DNA of 51,209 bases, from positions 1 through 51,209 of the IMG/VR virus record IMGVR_UViG_3300027743_000035; one strand, written 5' to 3'. Position numbers and translations under genes: made by a program. This DNA comes from a virus. Position 1 is the stretch's first letter; each line of letters starts with the position of its first letter. Positions 8,600 to 17,981 of the stretch are shown here, one piece after another. The notes under the pieces were generated by a model. The model had not been told where the DNA came from, made no database searches, and was given only the letters and a program-made list of their open reading frames with translations.

Positions 8600-11379
8600 T
8601 AGCCACCCCCTATTCGTTGGCGAGTAGAACGGGCCGCTGCATCTTGCGCCACAACTTGCCTAGTTTCTTGAATAGTAGCGGCTTTGTGGGCTTCTAATAC
8701 TGGCACCAATTCTGTCATTGTATCTTGAACCATGTTACCTTGAACAGTAATGTTAGTGTCGCCTTGGTAAATATTTCCAGCGCCACCATACATAGTATTA
8801 TCGTTACCGGCGACTGTGGTTTGACCGGGCCGCAGGACGCTATAGCCGCTCGTAGGAGCGCCGTATTCATCGCGTGGGCCGGAATATATGTCTTTGCCGC
8901 CCATCGTCTTGCTAGCGGCACTAGAGGCGCTTTTAGAGGCTCCCTTACCGCCACCGCCAAACATCTTAACGCCAATTGCTACGAGAAATGCCAGTGTAGC
9001 AGCGCCAGCCGCAATGTTTAATGGGAATGGCAAGCTGGCAATTGCTTTAGCAACAGCCGCCACACCATCTGCCGCCGCTCTAATGCCGCTATTAGCTACG
9101 CTACTGGCAGTTTGTGTTTTGTCAATTAGCATAGCTTTAATAGCCATAGCGAATTGAAATAATCTAAATGCTCGCTCGGCAGTCTCTAGGACTTTATAGC
9201 CAGCAGAACCTTCTTTAAAGAAAGTTTTAGCAGCGCCAAGCATATTAGCATAATTAGCTATTTGAGCTTGTGCCATTTCTTCTTGAATACGGCCTTTTTC
9301 AAATTCATATGCAGTTTGTGATTTTAAACCTTCATCATATTCTTTTTGTAAGTCAGCCAGCTTTGCTTTGCTTTCCTCTTGTGCCGCTGTAAACTCAAAG
9401 ATAGTATTAATTACATTAGAAAAGCCTTCGCCAACTGTGCCAAATAATTCACCAAAACTTTCTGTGGCTTCTCTTACCCCGTCAGCCACATCACGCGCCG
9501 CGTCAGCCGCCCTGTGAGCAGCTTCAACATCATCTTCGCGTTTGCCTTTAGCAGCCGCCGCCTCTAGAGCCGCAGCCGTTTCATCGCGCAAGGCTTCAGC
9601 TACGCCCACATAACCTTGACGTTCGGCTTCAAGGACTTTAATTGCAATTTCACGCAGCTTGATAGCTTTAGCTTTTTCTTCATTACTCATACCAACCAAA
9701 GTTGCTTCAAACTTTAATTGTTCATTTTCGTCACCAAGCGCCCGCTCCATTTCTTTGATCTTTTGAGCATTAGTTGCTTTAATCCAATCTTCAGTAGCTT
9801 TAGCCATTTGTTGAGTTAATGAAGCTGCCTTTTCCATAGCAGCGCCAGTGCCTAATGCAGCCGCAGCCGCGTTAAGCTCCGCAGCTTCCCGCTCTGTCGC
9901 CATCCGTTTTACTTCAAATATATTCTTACCAATTTCGGCAGTTGATGTTTGTAATGCTTTAAGGTAAGCTTCAGCACTTTTTAATGCTTTATCCCAAGCT
10001 TTTTCTTCTTCACTGGCTTTAGCTTTTCTAGCTGCATCGCCTTTACCAGCTTCATCCCTTATCCGATCTTCGCGGGCGCTACCCCTTGTGCTTACATATG
10101 CTCCTACTGCCTTTCTACCGCTTGCATCACCAGCAGTTTTCATTTTATCAAATTGAGCTTGTGCGCCAGCCGACATACCGGGAACTTCAAATTGAAAAGG
10201 TTTCCAGTCGCCGCCTTCAAAACCAGCAAATTTTCTAAAATTATTAATAACTTTAACCGATTTATCTATTGCATCATTTATAAACTTTAGAATTTCAATT
10301 ACAGCAAATTGAAAAGCAGCAGCAAGAGAAGCCGGAATATCACTAGCAGCAGATTTGATAACTCCAACCCCGTAGCCAAAAATGTAAATAACATCTTTAA
10401 TAAAATCATCTGCATCTTTAGCTAGATAATCAAGAGCGTTATTCCAAGCATTAGCCACATCATCTAAGTTAAAAGCTTCAGCAATAGCACCAGCAATACC
10501 GTGCATTACATCGCCCATTGTATAGCCTAAGTCAACGCCTTTTTCTTCAAGCCGCTCCATTTGTGTTTCGGTAAAGCCAAATTCTTTTTGCACATCGCCA
10601 AGCCCTAAAGAAGCTCCACGAGCCGCCAGACCTAGAGTAGCCATACCAGCACCAACAGCAGCCAGCGGGCCAGCTAATCTAGTTATCCAAGGCATTATAC
10701 TAGCGCCCATTTGCTTAAAGGCTGAAGCCGCGCTAATGCCTCTTGCACGAGCCGTTTGTAATACGTCGCCTATCTGTGGGCCTTGTTGCACCAATATCAT
10801 TAATGGGTTCATACCCATAGCCGCCGTAACGCCAATATCTGCAAACTGGCGTGACAGGTTAAGCATTTCGTGGGCTTGTAACTTAGCTGATCTAGCGCCC
10901 ATACCCATTGCAGCGTTAGCTACACCTTGCCGCCTAGCAAAGTCAGCCGACCGGGCATTTAGAATTACTTGCGCTCTAGCATAGTCAGCAGCCGACATTG
11001 CGCCAGCTTCAAACAATACGCGAGCTTCAACTAGCTCTTGATTTACTCTTTCAATTGCCATTTCTAGCGGGTCAAGTGAAGCTCTTAACCTACTAACCCG
11101 GCTTTCCATATCGTCACAAGCCGCAGCCGCGCCAGATGAAGCATTACGATTTTTATTTAATTGATCGTTGTATAAACCCATTGCCGATGTATTGGCATTT
11201 ATAGCAGCAATTGCAGCCCTAATACTAGCTTGCATTGCAGTAGTAGCTGAAGTTGTGCTTTGAGTTGATTTAGTGGTTCGTTCGGCGGTTCTACTTAAAT
11301 TTTCAAGTTTAGCCGCGCCATCGTCAGCACTAGAGGCGTCAACTTTAATGCCAAGTGTGGCAATATCGACTTCAGCCAT
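8599..11379 (-). CDS. Tail length tape measure protein
   Basis: A 926-residue protein with the expected tape measure pattern: an N-terminal Ala/Ser/Thr-rich helical region, hydrophobic patches (residues about 240-265 and a cluster around 730-800), long charged coiled-coil segments (about 450-640) and a Gly/Ser-rich C-terminal part. It is the longest tail gene apart from the fibre, lies directly after the chaperone frameshift pair and before the distal tail genes, and its start overlaps the chaperone stop. Its length sets tail length. Confidence 0.9.
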   Translation of the reverse strand: MAEVDIATLGIKVDASSADDGAAKLENLSRTAERTTKSTQSTTSATTAMQASIRAAIAAINANTSAMGLYNDQLNKNRNASSGAAAACDDMESRVSRLRASLDPLEMAIERVNQELVEARVLFEAGAMSAADYARAQVILNARSADFARRQGVANAAMGMGARSAKLQAHEMLNLSRQFADIGVTAAMGMNPLMILVQQGPQIGDVLQTARARGISAASAFKQMGASIMPWITRLAGPLAAVGAGMATLGLAARGASLGLGDVQKEFGFTETQMERLEEKGVDLGYTMGDVMHGIAGAIAEAFNLDDVANAWNNALDYLAKDADDFIKDVIYIFGYGVGVIKSAASDIPASLAAAFQFAVIEILKFINDAIDKSVKVINNFRKFAGFEGGDWKPFQFEVPGMSAGAQAQFDKMKTAGDASGRKAVGAYVSTRGSAREDRIRDEAGKGDAARKAKASEEEKAWDKALKSAEAYLKALQTSTAEIGKNIFEVKRMATEREAAELNAAAAALGTGAAMEKAASLTQQMAKATEDWIKATNAQKIKEMERALGDENEQLKFEATLVGMSNEEKAKAIKLREIAIKVLEAERQGYVGVAEALRDETAAALEAAAAKGKREDDVEAAHRAADAARDVADGVREATESFGELFGTVGEGFSNVINTIFEFTAAQEESKAKLADLQKEYDEGLKSQTAYEFEKGRIQEEMAQAQIANYANMLGAAKTFFKEGSAGYKVLETAERAFRLFQFAMAIKAMLIDKTQTASSVANSGIRAAADGVAAVAKAIASLPFPLNIAAGAATLAFLVAIGVKMFGGGGKGASKSASSAASKTMGGKDIYSGPRDEYGAPTSGYSVLRPGQTTVAGNDNTMYGGAGNIYQGDTNITVQGNMVQDTMTELVPVLEAHKAATIQETRQVVAQDAAARSTRQRIGGG

Positions 11380-11756
11380 TATTTGCGCCTTTTAGCTGCC
11401 GCGTCGGCTTCAACTGAAATATATACCCTGTCTAGTGTTAATAGAGTATCTAACTCCCAATCGTCAAGCTCAATACCGCGTAGTTTAGACCAGCAATATA
11501 TTTCCGTATATGTTAGTGGCGTAACTCCCCAACCATAATTGCGGCGTGTATTAGTTAAGTTAATAAACCACTCATACACATGGCTCATTAATTCTGGCAT
11601 TGGTGGCAACTCGTTTAGCCTCATTTGGGCTAAAACATCGCCTTGGTCAGCAGCACTAATTAAATTATCTAATTCGCTAGAGCCATCTTCTAGCCTAACG
11701 TCTAACTTAAAACGCGCTCTGGCGTAATCTTCTAAGTCACCCGTTAAGCCGGAATA
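11379..11756 (-). CDS. Tail assembly chaperone gpT-type extension, made by -1 frameshift
   Basis: This frame is open from the slippery site at 11756 down to the stop at 11379 (125 codons) and continues the upstream chaperone after a -1 shift, giving a fusion of about 299 residues. The C-terminal part contains YGWGVTPLTYTEIYCWSKL, typical of T-type chaperone segments. An internal ATG at 11624 would give an 81-residue protein, but it has no convincing ribosome binding site, and the 44 codons upstream are open in phase with it. The G and GT forms bind the tape measure and recruit tube subunits. Frame and site were checked base by base. Confidence 0.75.
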   Translation of the reverse strand, partial: YSGLTGDLEDYARARFKLDVRLEDGSSELDNLISAADQGDVLAQMRLNELPPMPELMSHVYEWFINLTNTRRNYGWGVTPLTYTEIYCWSKLRGIELDDWELDTLLTLDRVYISVEADAAAKRRK

Positions 11757-12277
11757 AAATTTTCTAAGTCACCAATGGCTTCATCAACCTGTTCGCGCAT
11801 CCAAAGTATGCGAGTATAAAGGTTTAAAGCATTTGGAATACTAAATGTAACGTGCTGGCTACCAAGCAAGATTGTGGGCTTAACTTCCACAACATCGCCA
11901 TTTTCATTATAAATCTCGGTTTCCCATCCCACAGTGCAAGCAACTAGCATTTCTAAAGCTTCCCGCTCAATTTCTTCAGCGGTGCGTGGGTCTAGCGGCT
12001 TACCCCGGCGAGCAGCTAGGGCTTCTGTCCTAACTCTTTTATTAATACGTTCCCTGACTAGCTCGCGGAATGTGGAGCTATGCTTACCCAATACAGTTAT
12101 AAATATGCCGATAGGGTCTTTAGTAACAGGGTGAACGATAGGCACTCTAGCGCCCTTGTCGCCAGCTACGGCTGTGTCAAGACTTTCAAGATCAATTTCA
12201 GGCTTGACTTCAGCCTTTACTTCAGGTTCAACTTTAGGCTTTGGTTCAGCAATTGTTTCATCTTTAGCATTTGTCAT
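11744..12277 (-). CDS. Tail assembly chaperone, gpG-type
   Basis: A 177-residue protein starting MTNAKDE, with a Lys/Glu/Pro-rich N-terminus and a conserved-looking core (TKDPIGIFITVLGKHSSTF, then charged helices). The frame is open a further 11 codons upstream, but that part lies inside the terminator hairpin at 12293-12322, so the ATG at 12277, preceded by AGGA, is preferred. It ends at a zero-frame stop just after a slippery heptamer, so both short and long forms are expected. It lies between the tail tube and tape measure genes. Confidence 0.82.
   Translation of the reverse strand: MTNAKDETIAEPKPKVEPEVKAEVKPEIDLESLDTAVAGDKGARVPIVHPVTKDPIGIFITVLGKHSSTFRELVRERINKRVRTEALAARRGKPLDPRTAEEIEREALEMLVACTVGWETEIYNENGDVVEVKPTILLGSQHVTFSIPNALNLYTRILWMREQVDEAIGDLENFIPA
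11756..11762 (-). promoter_or_regulatory. Programmed -1 ribosomal frameshift site (A_AAT_TTT)
   Basis: On the minus strand the zero-frame codons are GAA AAT TTT ATT. The heptamer A AAT TTT fits the X XXY YYZ slippery pattern, five codons before the zero-frame stop at 11744. After the slip, reading resumes TAT TCC GGC and stays open into the gpT-type reading frame. The position between chaperone and tape measure genes is where this mechanism is expected in siphophages. Confidence 0.78.
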
Positions 12278-12292
12278 AAAAACCCGGTTCCT

Positions 12293-12322
12293 AAAAAATG
12301 GGGTAGCCACGAAAGCTACCCC
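12293..12322 (-). terminator. Intrinsic terminator after the tail tube gene
   Basis: A perfect 8-bp stem GGGGTAGC/GCTACCCC with a 7-nt loop, followed on the minus strand by A then six T. It lies between the tail tube stop and the chaperone start, so readthrough would set the ratio of tube protein to downstream tail genes. Confidence 0.85.
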
Positions 12323-12359
12323 ATCACCACTACGCTGTCAATGCGGCGAGTGGATTTTA

Positions 12360-13595
12360 CTATATAAATGCTGTATCTTGAATACTGATCGTAGCCGTTT
12401 CGTTAGCCGTGCCAGTGCCACCATTAACATTTTCAAGTGCTGCAAACGACATTGTTTGTGTAATGCCAGTTTGAATATCATCTTTATCAGCACTATTAAA
12501 TTTAACTCGCGGCATGATGAAAGCAATACAGCCAGAGCTAGCGGTATTGTCGCCAGTGAAAACACCAACTAAGTTACATTCGGTTTCATTAATAAACAGG
12601 TCGCGCATAGTTGCATCGCTAAATAGCGCGGTAACTTGTCCTGTTACATCAATAACGCCGGGGAAAATATCAGGGTCAATATTGGAACCAACAACGCCGC
12701 CCGGTGCAGCATTATTACCATTAATAGTAATGGTCATTCCAGTTACAATTGCTGCAACAACTCCGTTAACGATCAAAGCGCCGTTGACAGCCGCAGTAAT
12801 TGGGCCTATAGGTGCGTTTGCTGGCGTAGTGAAATACTCAGCAAGGCCGGGTATCATCCTAAGTCCAAGCGCCGGAAATTCAACAGTCGCTAGACCAGTA
12901 GCGGGAAGGCCAATTGTCGCGCCACTAAAAATAGTATCAACAAATACTTCACTAATTGCAACATCGCTAAACCAATGTTCAATTGTAAAGTAATCGCGGG
13001 TGTGACCTAATTGTGGAATTGAAATCTTTTTACCAGCCGTTGCAAAAGTTACAGAGCTACCCGAAGCTTGGGCGACAATATCAACTTTATTCAAAGCACG
13101 AACTGTCATTACAAGTGCTGTAACATTTGTAACTAAAAGGTTCTGTGTATTAGGGCCAGCGCCAACGCCAGTGCCTCTAATAACTTCACCAATTTTAAAA
13201 CCATTAGTCAACCAACTACCAGCCGCCCGCGTCAGTGTGCCAGCAAACGTGCCAACGCCAGAGCTAGCAATAGTTACGTCAGTTAATGCGGTGCTAGCTC
13301 CACCAGCCGCCGCCCGCGCTCGCAATACACCTTCAAATGGTAGTTGATAGCCGCCAACGGAAAGCTCGCCAGACAAAGAGCCAGTTACAGCATGGACACC
13401 ATGCCTAAAGTCTCGCCGCTGTTGAGAAGCCAAAATTTCCGCGCTAGTATAGTTGGCTTTTGTCAAAGTAATACTTGACGAAACGCGCCTCATATACTGC
13501 GCTGTGCCAGCCGCCCCCGGTGGAGCTACAACATTCAAAGCCGTTTGACGCTTGATTGCGACTTTCTTAAATACGCCAGTAGCAATAGCAACCAT
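12360..13595 (-). CDS. Major tail tube protein
   Basis: A 411-residue beta-rich protein with many Thr/Ala/Gly/Val. Conserved-looking blocks include YFTIEHWFSDVAISEVFVDT and MPRVKFNSADKDDIQTGITQ near the C-terminus, as in phage tail tube families. Its position between the tail terminator and the chaperones, and its own terminator, support a highly expressed structural gene. A middle segment (about residues 110-190 or 255-310) may be an added Ig-like domain, because the protein is longer than a minimal tube subunit. Confidence 0.8.
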   Translation of the reverse strand: MVAIATGVFKKVAIKRQTALNVVAPPGAAGTAQYMRRVSSSITLTKANYTSAEILASQQRRDFRHGVHAVTGSLSGELSVGGYQLPFEGVLRARAAAGGASTALTDVTIASSGVGTFAGTLTRAAGSWLTNGFKIGEVIRGTGVGAGPNTQNLLVTNVTALVMTVRALNKVDIVAQASGSSVTFATAGKKISIPQLGHTRDYFTIEHWFSDVAISEVFVDTIFSGATIGLPATGLATVEFPALGLRMIPGLAEYFTTPANAPIGPITAAVNGALIVNGVVAAIVTGMTITINGNNAAPGGVVGSNIDPDIFPGVIDVTGQVTALFSDATMRDLFINETECNLVGVFTGDNTASSGCIAFIMPRVKFNSADKDDIQTGITQTMSFAALENVNGGTGTANETATISIQDTAFI

Positions 13596-13673
13596 TGTCT
13601 TAACCTTCCATTTAAGGCGGTTTGGCTTGATATACCAATATCAGCGCATTTAACGCCTGTCTATACTAAATCG

Positions 13674-14081
13674 TCAAGCTGTGTCAACATACGCAAAGAA
13701 GCGGCACCTAACTCTAATAATGTATCTATCATCTTCAACATTCCCGCCAGCTATTTCTGGCGTAGTTTCAATTATAATTTTAAGTCCATCAGCAAGTATA
13801 GTTGTGCCACGCCTAAAATGTTGTTTGACTGTTTCAGCTTTAGCTTGTGCGGCACCGCCACCTTCATTTATAGGATAAGCTAAAGTATTAGTAAATATTC
13901 CCCGTTGTAAATAAGGGTCGTTAGCATAACCTCTATTATCTGGCTCTGCAAACAAAAAGCTTGGCGCTTGAAAAGCTGCTTCAGTTGGCTTAAAATTAAC
14001 ATTCTCATAGGCAGTCGGAAAACCCGGCTCTAAAAGCTCTAAGAAATCTTCAATGGCTTCTTTAATTTCTTTATTGCTCAT
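13674..14081 (-). CDS. Tail terminator protein
   Basis: A 135-residue protein with FLELLEPGFPTAYENVNFKP near the start and RCRFFAYVDTA at the end, fitting the tail terminator family (DUF4128, gpU-like). It caps the tail tube and joins it to the connector. Its start overlaps the upstream neck gene stop (ATGA-type coupling), and the tail tube gene follows. Confidence 0.7.
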   Translation of the reverse strand: MSNKEIKEAIEDFLELLEPGFPTAYENVNFKPTEAAFQAPSFLFAEPDNRGYANDPYLQRGIFTNTLAYPINEGGGAAQAKAETVKQHFRRGTTILADGLKIIIETTPEIAGGNVEDDRYIIRVRCRFFAYVDTA

Positions 14082-14533
14082 TAAGGTAACTCTGTCGCCG
14101 CCTGTCTAACTATGCGATCAAATTCTAATATAGTTACTTGAACCATGCCTTGTGGCGCTTGACGCCAACTCCAACCATTTTCTAGCCGATTAGAATACGG
14201 AAGGCTATTTGTAATATAATGCACCATTCCAATAACTCGCTCCGGTATTGCTCCGGTTACTTTACTAATTGTCGGGCCACCTGTTTTATCTTTTTCTTGT
14301 GTAGTGGTTATATTAATATTATTACCACCATATTGCCAATTAGCTCTAAACCTTCCGCCCACATATCCCGGTGGCGCTGGCCGCTTCCAGAATTTAGGGT
14401 CGCCAACTGGCGATTTTAAAACAACAGATGTAGATAAATCAAATAAAATCTTCTTAACAACCAAGTTGGCTCTAACATCTGCTGATCTAGCAAACTTCCT
14501 GATTTGTTCAGCAAATGCTTCATATACGGCCAT
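14081..14533 (-). CDS. Neck / tail completion protein (HK97 gp10-like)
   Basis: A 150-residue protein whose order (SPVGDPKFWK...GRFRANWQYGG...NSLPYSNRLENGWS) matches the HK97 gp10-like tail completion family: a proline-containing central block, then a Y-x-x-RLE-x-G motif and a basic C-terminal helix. It acts at the head-tail joint. Stop and start overlaps on both sides place it in the connector cluster. Confidence 0.75.
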   Translation of the reverse strand: MAVYEAFAEQIRKFARSADVRANLVVKKILFDLSTSVVLKSPVGDPKFWKRPAPPGYVGGRFRANWQYGGNNINITTTQEKDKTGGPTISKVTGAIPERVIGMVHYITNSLPYSNRLENGWSWRQAPQGMVQVTILEFDRIVRQAATELP

Positions 14534-14913
14534 TAACCCGCTCTTATCTGTATCTCATATATTGCAATCAATTCGCCGCTATATGTGGGCAGCACATTAA
14601 TTACATTATGCCACTGACCATCAATACCTAATTTATCTCCGCTAGTCGGTTCAATCCCGGCTGCATCAAAATGTTGTTTAGCCATTGTTACTTTTAAGTC
14701 GCCAACTTCAATCAACCCGCCAGCGGCATAACCTTGGCCTTGTTTATAAAATTCAACCACGCCTTTAATTGTGGCTTCCTTTGGCGTTGGCGTAGCTGTG
14801 CTATTCGTTCGATCATAGGTGCCGGGGGTTAGCTGTTTATACTGAATATTCTTACCGTATTCAGTTATCAAATCAGCCGACAAGCCGGGAATAAAGGTAT
14901 CTAATTCCGTCAT
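14533..14913 (-). CDS. Head-tail stopper / head closure protein
   Basis: A 126-residue protein between the adaptor and the gp10-like gene. It contains GDKLGIDGQWHNVINVLPTY, a small beta-barrel-type block seen in head closure proteins that plug the portal after packaging. The assignment rests mainly on gene order and size. The start overlaps the adaptor stop (ATGA). Confidence 0.6.
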   Translation of the reverse strand: MTELDTFIPGLSADLITEYGKNIQYKQLTPGTYDRTNSTATPTPKEATIKGVVEFYKQGQGYAAGGLIEVGDLKVTMAKQHFDAAGIEPTSGDKLGIDGQWHNVINVLPTYSGELIAIYEIQIRAG

Positions 14914-15437
14914 GTTCTAACAACCCTAGCCATCATGCCAGTTGTCGCCGGGTCTAAAAACATACTTAATCGAGCAGCCGCAGCCGGGAAGCGAGCGCCA
15001 CTAGTTGAGCTTCCAGTTGAACCAGTCCCGCCACCAATATAATATTCAACTTCAATAGGGCCAACCACAACCTTTTGTTTGGGAAAGCCGCCACTAGAGT
15101 TTGGCATTAATGGGGTTGTATGATTAATTAAAGCAAACTCAATTTGAGCTTCTTTAATTTGAATAGGAACGCCTAAACTAAATAAATAGCCTAGGTCGTA
15201 TAGCGTTGTCCTAGGCCAAGCCAAAGCTTGACCGGGAACAGCCCTAATGCCAACAAATGAGGGGCCGAAGATATATGTAATATAATCTGCCGATGTTCTT
15301 AATAGTTGTTCTTTTCGCTCTTGACTAATTGTTGCCCACACATCGTTGCCACGCGCCAAGTGATAGGCGTTGGCTTCATCAACGCTAGCATAGCTTTCGG
15401 CAGTTGGCAAGCCAGTGCCATCTTCAACAATTAGCAT
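14910..15437 (-). CDS. Head-tail adaptor with DnaT-like fold
   Basis: A 175-residue protein starting MLIVEDGTGLPTAESYASVD followed by A-N-A-Y-H, a signature of the DnaT-like head-tail connector family. These proteins bind below the portal ring. The middle part has QALAWPRT, also typical. The C-terminal Gly/Ser/Thr-rich loop is followed by a short helix. It is the first gene of the connector cluster, with a terminator just upstream. Confidence 0.72.
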   Translation of the reverse strand: MLIVEDGTGLPTAESYASVDEANAYHLARGNDVWATISQERKEQLLRTSADYITYIFGPSFVGIRAVPGQALAWPRTTLYDLGYLFSLGVPIQIKEAQIEFALINHTTPLMPNSSGGFPKQKVVVGPIEVEYYIGGGTGSTGSSTSGARFPAAAARLSMFLDPATTGMMARVVRT

Positions 15438-15450
15438 AGCTAATTACCTT

Positions 15451-15483
15451 AAAAAAGGCGGGCCACGTTAGCAGCCCGCCTTT
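15451..15483 (-). terminator. Intrinsic terminator downstream of the post-capsid gene
   Basis: A 7-bp stem GGCGGGC/GCCCGCC with a 10-nt loop, extended by A-T pairs, followed on the minus strand by six T. It separates the capsid genes from the connector genes and probably favours capsid-level expression upstream. Confidence 0.85.
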
Positions 15484-15510
15484 CGCTTTAAAGACAACAA
15501 ACGGCGGGAG

Positions 15511-16104
15511 CTATTTGTTATCTTTATCGTCAGGTGCTTTAGCCGGTGCCGGAGCGCGAGCCGGTGCTGGCTTTTTACCTAAATCAGCAGAGCTAGGGGA
15601 GCCTTTGGTTCCCCAACCACCCGGCTTACCAAGTTGGTCAGCCAAAGCTTGACCGCTAAGGTTATTGCCTTCTTCAAGTGGTTCAGGTTGCGGCAAGCCA
15701 TCTTCAGTGACCGGGGGAATATCGCCCCATGCCGCGTCAGTTTCGCTACCGCCAGCGCCGCCATCCGTGCTAACTGCCAATATAGCAGCCGGAACAACCG
15801 CAGTATTAACTACGCCAATTCCTGCCATTGTATCGCCAGAGCCATCAGGAGCTTCAGACAGTGATCGGCCAAGCTCGCCAACTTCATCTTCGATCATTTG
15901 AACGCCAGCCTTAAGCCGCTCAACAACTTCAGGGTCAGGATGATAGGTTTCAATTAGATTAAAACCTTCCTTAAATTCCCTAAAACTATTCAAGACAGTG
16001 CCAACGCTAGGCATACCATTCAGGGGGTTCATTACCGGGTTTTCACCCCTATTGTTGGCAATTCTTTGCGCCCTGTCGTCATGCCTTTTTGCTAGGCTTT
16101 CCAT
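15511..16104 (-). CDS. Hypothetical capsid-associated protein with disordered Pro/Ala tail
   Basis: A 197-residue protein directly downstream of the major capsid gene and just before a strong terminator. The first 80 residues look helical and charged (FREFKEGFNLIETYHPDPEV). The C-terminal half is low-complexity and ends in an Ala/Pro/Lys-rich tail (KKPAPARAPAPAKAP). The location suggests a head-associated or decoration role, but no family was recognised. Confidence 0.65.
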   Translation of the reverse strand: MESLAKRHDDRAQRIANNRGENPVMNPLNGMPSVGTVLNSFREFKEGFNLIETYHPDPEVVERLKAGVQMIEDEVGELGRSLSEAPDGSGDTMAGIGVVNTAVVPAAILAVSTDGGAGGSETDAAWGDIPPVTEDGLPQPEPLEEGNNLSGQALADQLGKPGGWGTKGSPSSADLGKKPAPARAPAPAKAPDDKDNK

Positions 16105-16131
16105 TACAATTTCCTTTCCACTTTAAATAAG

Positions 16132-17163
16132 TTATTCAGCGCGAGCAATGACGAACGCCAAGCCAGCTTGCCGCCTGTCAACAACTCTATTCCAGTGAGC
16201 CGCCAGCCGCAAGTCAGCAAGCGTTGGCGATTGTTCAACTAGAGTGCCTTCAACCCATTCAAAGCCTTGGGGATGAATAATCCAAGTCTTTCTTTCAACA
16301 ATGGCTTCCATGCCGCCACCGTGACCAGCCAAAGGTGTTCTAACAACTTCAGCCGCAACCTTTGGCGCACCTTCGCCAAGTGCAAAGGCAGAGCCTTCAA
16401 CTTGTCCAAAGCCAAACGAGCCAGAAGAAAACAGGACTGACGTATAAACGCGAGCAGGGCCAGTGCCAGTAACAGGCAGAGTATCGTCAACAATAACGGC
16501 TCTACCTTTATAGGTTTTCATCGTCAAGTTGCCTTCACTGTCACGCACATCAACCAACTCGTCATTTTTCAACATACGAGCTTCAATGTTGCTGTGAACA
16601 GCAATACCCTTAAACATATCAGCTTGTTCGCCAGCCGTATATGCTGCATCAATAAACGCATTTGCGCCAAAGACACCAGCCGCGCCAACGCCAGCAGAAA
16701 TGTCAACAACCATATCGCCGCCATTTGTTGCAATATTGTCAGCTAGAACGCCAACGCAAGTTGCAATAAGACGCCGGTTCATCTGACGAACCCAATATTC
16801 GCCAAAACGGTTACGGATATGTTGAAGTGGACTAGAGCCAGCCAATTCTGAAACCAAATCCATTTCACCGAAAACTTGGTTAAGCCAAGTTTTACGAGCA
16901 GTCATGGTGCCATATGGAATTTTATTCGGAACGGCCAGATCAGCGGGGTCGTCATTGCTATAGTTAGGCTCTAGTGTCGGGTCAATATCTTTCCAAAATG
17001 GAACGATAGCCAGTTTACCACCAGCCCTAGCAATAGCGGTTAGAGTTGCATTTGTCGTCATAATGCCCGCACGAATAAACGCACTACTCATGGGGTCATT
17101 AATGGCGGTGTATGAGCCGTAAACAGTCGGCACAAAAACGTCAGATAGCCTTTGATATGCCAT
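16132..17163 (-). CDS. Major capsid protein (gp13-like)
   Basis: A 343-residue capsid subunit. Blocks that fit the gp13-like major capsid family are an N-terminal DVFVPTVYGSYT, then IVPFWKDIDPTLEPNYSNDD, TARKTWLNQVFGEMDLVSEL, and the HIRNRFGEYWVRQMNRRLIA helix, with KTWIIHPQGFEWVEG near the end. It follows the scaffold gene and is followed by a small gene and a terminator. It forms the icosahedral shell. Confidence 0.88.
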   Translation of the reverse strand: MAYQRLSDVFVPTVYGSYTAINDPMSSAFIRAGIMTTNATLTAIARAGGKLAIVPFWKDIDPTLEPNYSNDDPADLAVPNKIPYGTMTARKTWLNQVFGEMDLVSELAGSSPLQHIRNRFGEYWVRQMNRRLIATCVGVLADNIATNGGDMVVDISAGVGAAGVFGANAFIDAAYTAGEQADMFKGIAVHSNIEARMLKNDELVDVRDSEGNLTMKTYKGRAVIVDDTLPVTGTGPARVYTSVLFSSGSFGFGQVEGSAFALGEGAPKVAAEVVRTPLAGHGGGMEAIVERKTWIIHPQGFEWVEGTLVEQSPTLADLRLAAHWNRVVDRRQAGLAFVIARAE

Positions 17164-17187
17164 GCTCTTTCCTTTCAGCGCCAGCTA

Positions 17188-17913
17188 TTATTGTATAATA
17201 GCCGGGTTATCGCTTGAAATTCCAGCGGCAAGCTGAACTTGCTTCCATTCTTCAGGCCGGTTTTTCGCCATATCGGTGCGCTCGGCTTCAGTTAGATCAG
17301 CAAGGGCTTTACCGCCCGGTGAACCGCCGCCATTAGCGCCGTTAGCTCCACCCCCGCCATTAGCCGGGGCCGTAACATAATGCTTGCCAGCATCGCCAGC
17401 AGCCCATTCTTTGACAAACTCGGCAACGCTCTTGCCATCGGCAACAACCTTGCGTTCGTCACCTTCCACTTCTACAGCAACCTTTTCTTTCAAAAGGGCT
17501 TTCGCCGCGTCCATGAAATGCGGTGCAACCTTAGCCTCAATCAAAGCTCCGTTCAAGCTATTTTCAATGAGTTGGTTGCGAGAAAAACTACGTTCGCTAT
17601 CACGTTCCGTAACAGCGTTATCGCGTTCGCCAGTTACTTTCTTTAAATCTCTATCAGCGGTGCGGAATTTAGATTGAGCTTCAGTTAGATCATGGCGAGT
17701 TTCCTCAAGCTCACGCTCTAACCGTTCAATTTCATCTTTATTATCGCCGCCAGCATCAGTGCGAGCTTTACGGAGTTTGCCAAGTATTTCCGTATTTTTA
17801 TCAGTAAGCCGCTTTACCTCATTACCATGTTCTTCAGCTTGTTCTTCAAGTGCGGCAGCAATTAGTCCGTCAACTATTTCTTTATCTTTAGGGTCGTTAG
17901 GGTCGTAAGCCAT
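17188..17913 (-). CDS. Capsid scaffolding protein
   Basis: A 241-residue, highly charged protein with a long coiled coil (about residues 20-125, rich in E, R, K and L), a compact helical middle with PHFMDAAKALLKEKVAVEV, and a Gly/Asn-rich linker near residue 190. This layout and the position just before the major capsid gene are typical of scaffold proteins that guide prohead assembly. Confidence 0.82.
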   Translation of the reverse strand: MAYDPNDPKDKEIVDGLIAAALEEQAEEHGNEVKRLTDKNTEILGKLRKARTDAGGDNKDEIERLERELEETRHDLTEAQSKFRTADRDLKKVTGERDNAVTERDSERSFSRNQLIENSLNGALIEAKVAPHFMDAAKALLKEKVAVEVEGDERKVVADGKSVAEFVKEWAAGDAGKHYVTAPANGGGGANGANGGGSPGGKALADLTEAERTDMAKNRPEEWKQVQLAAGISSDNPAIIQ

Positions 17914-17981
17914 TTGTAATCCTTATACCCGGTTCTTATCAAAACTGGAAAACGAACGCTAATACTATTTGTTGCGGCTGT

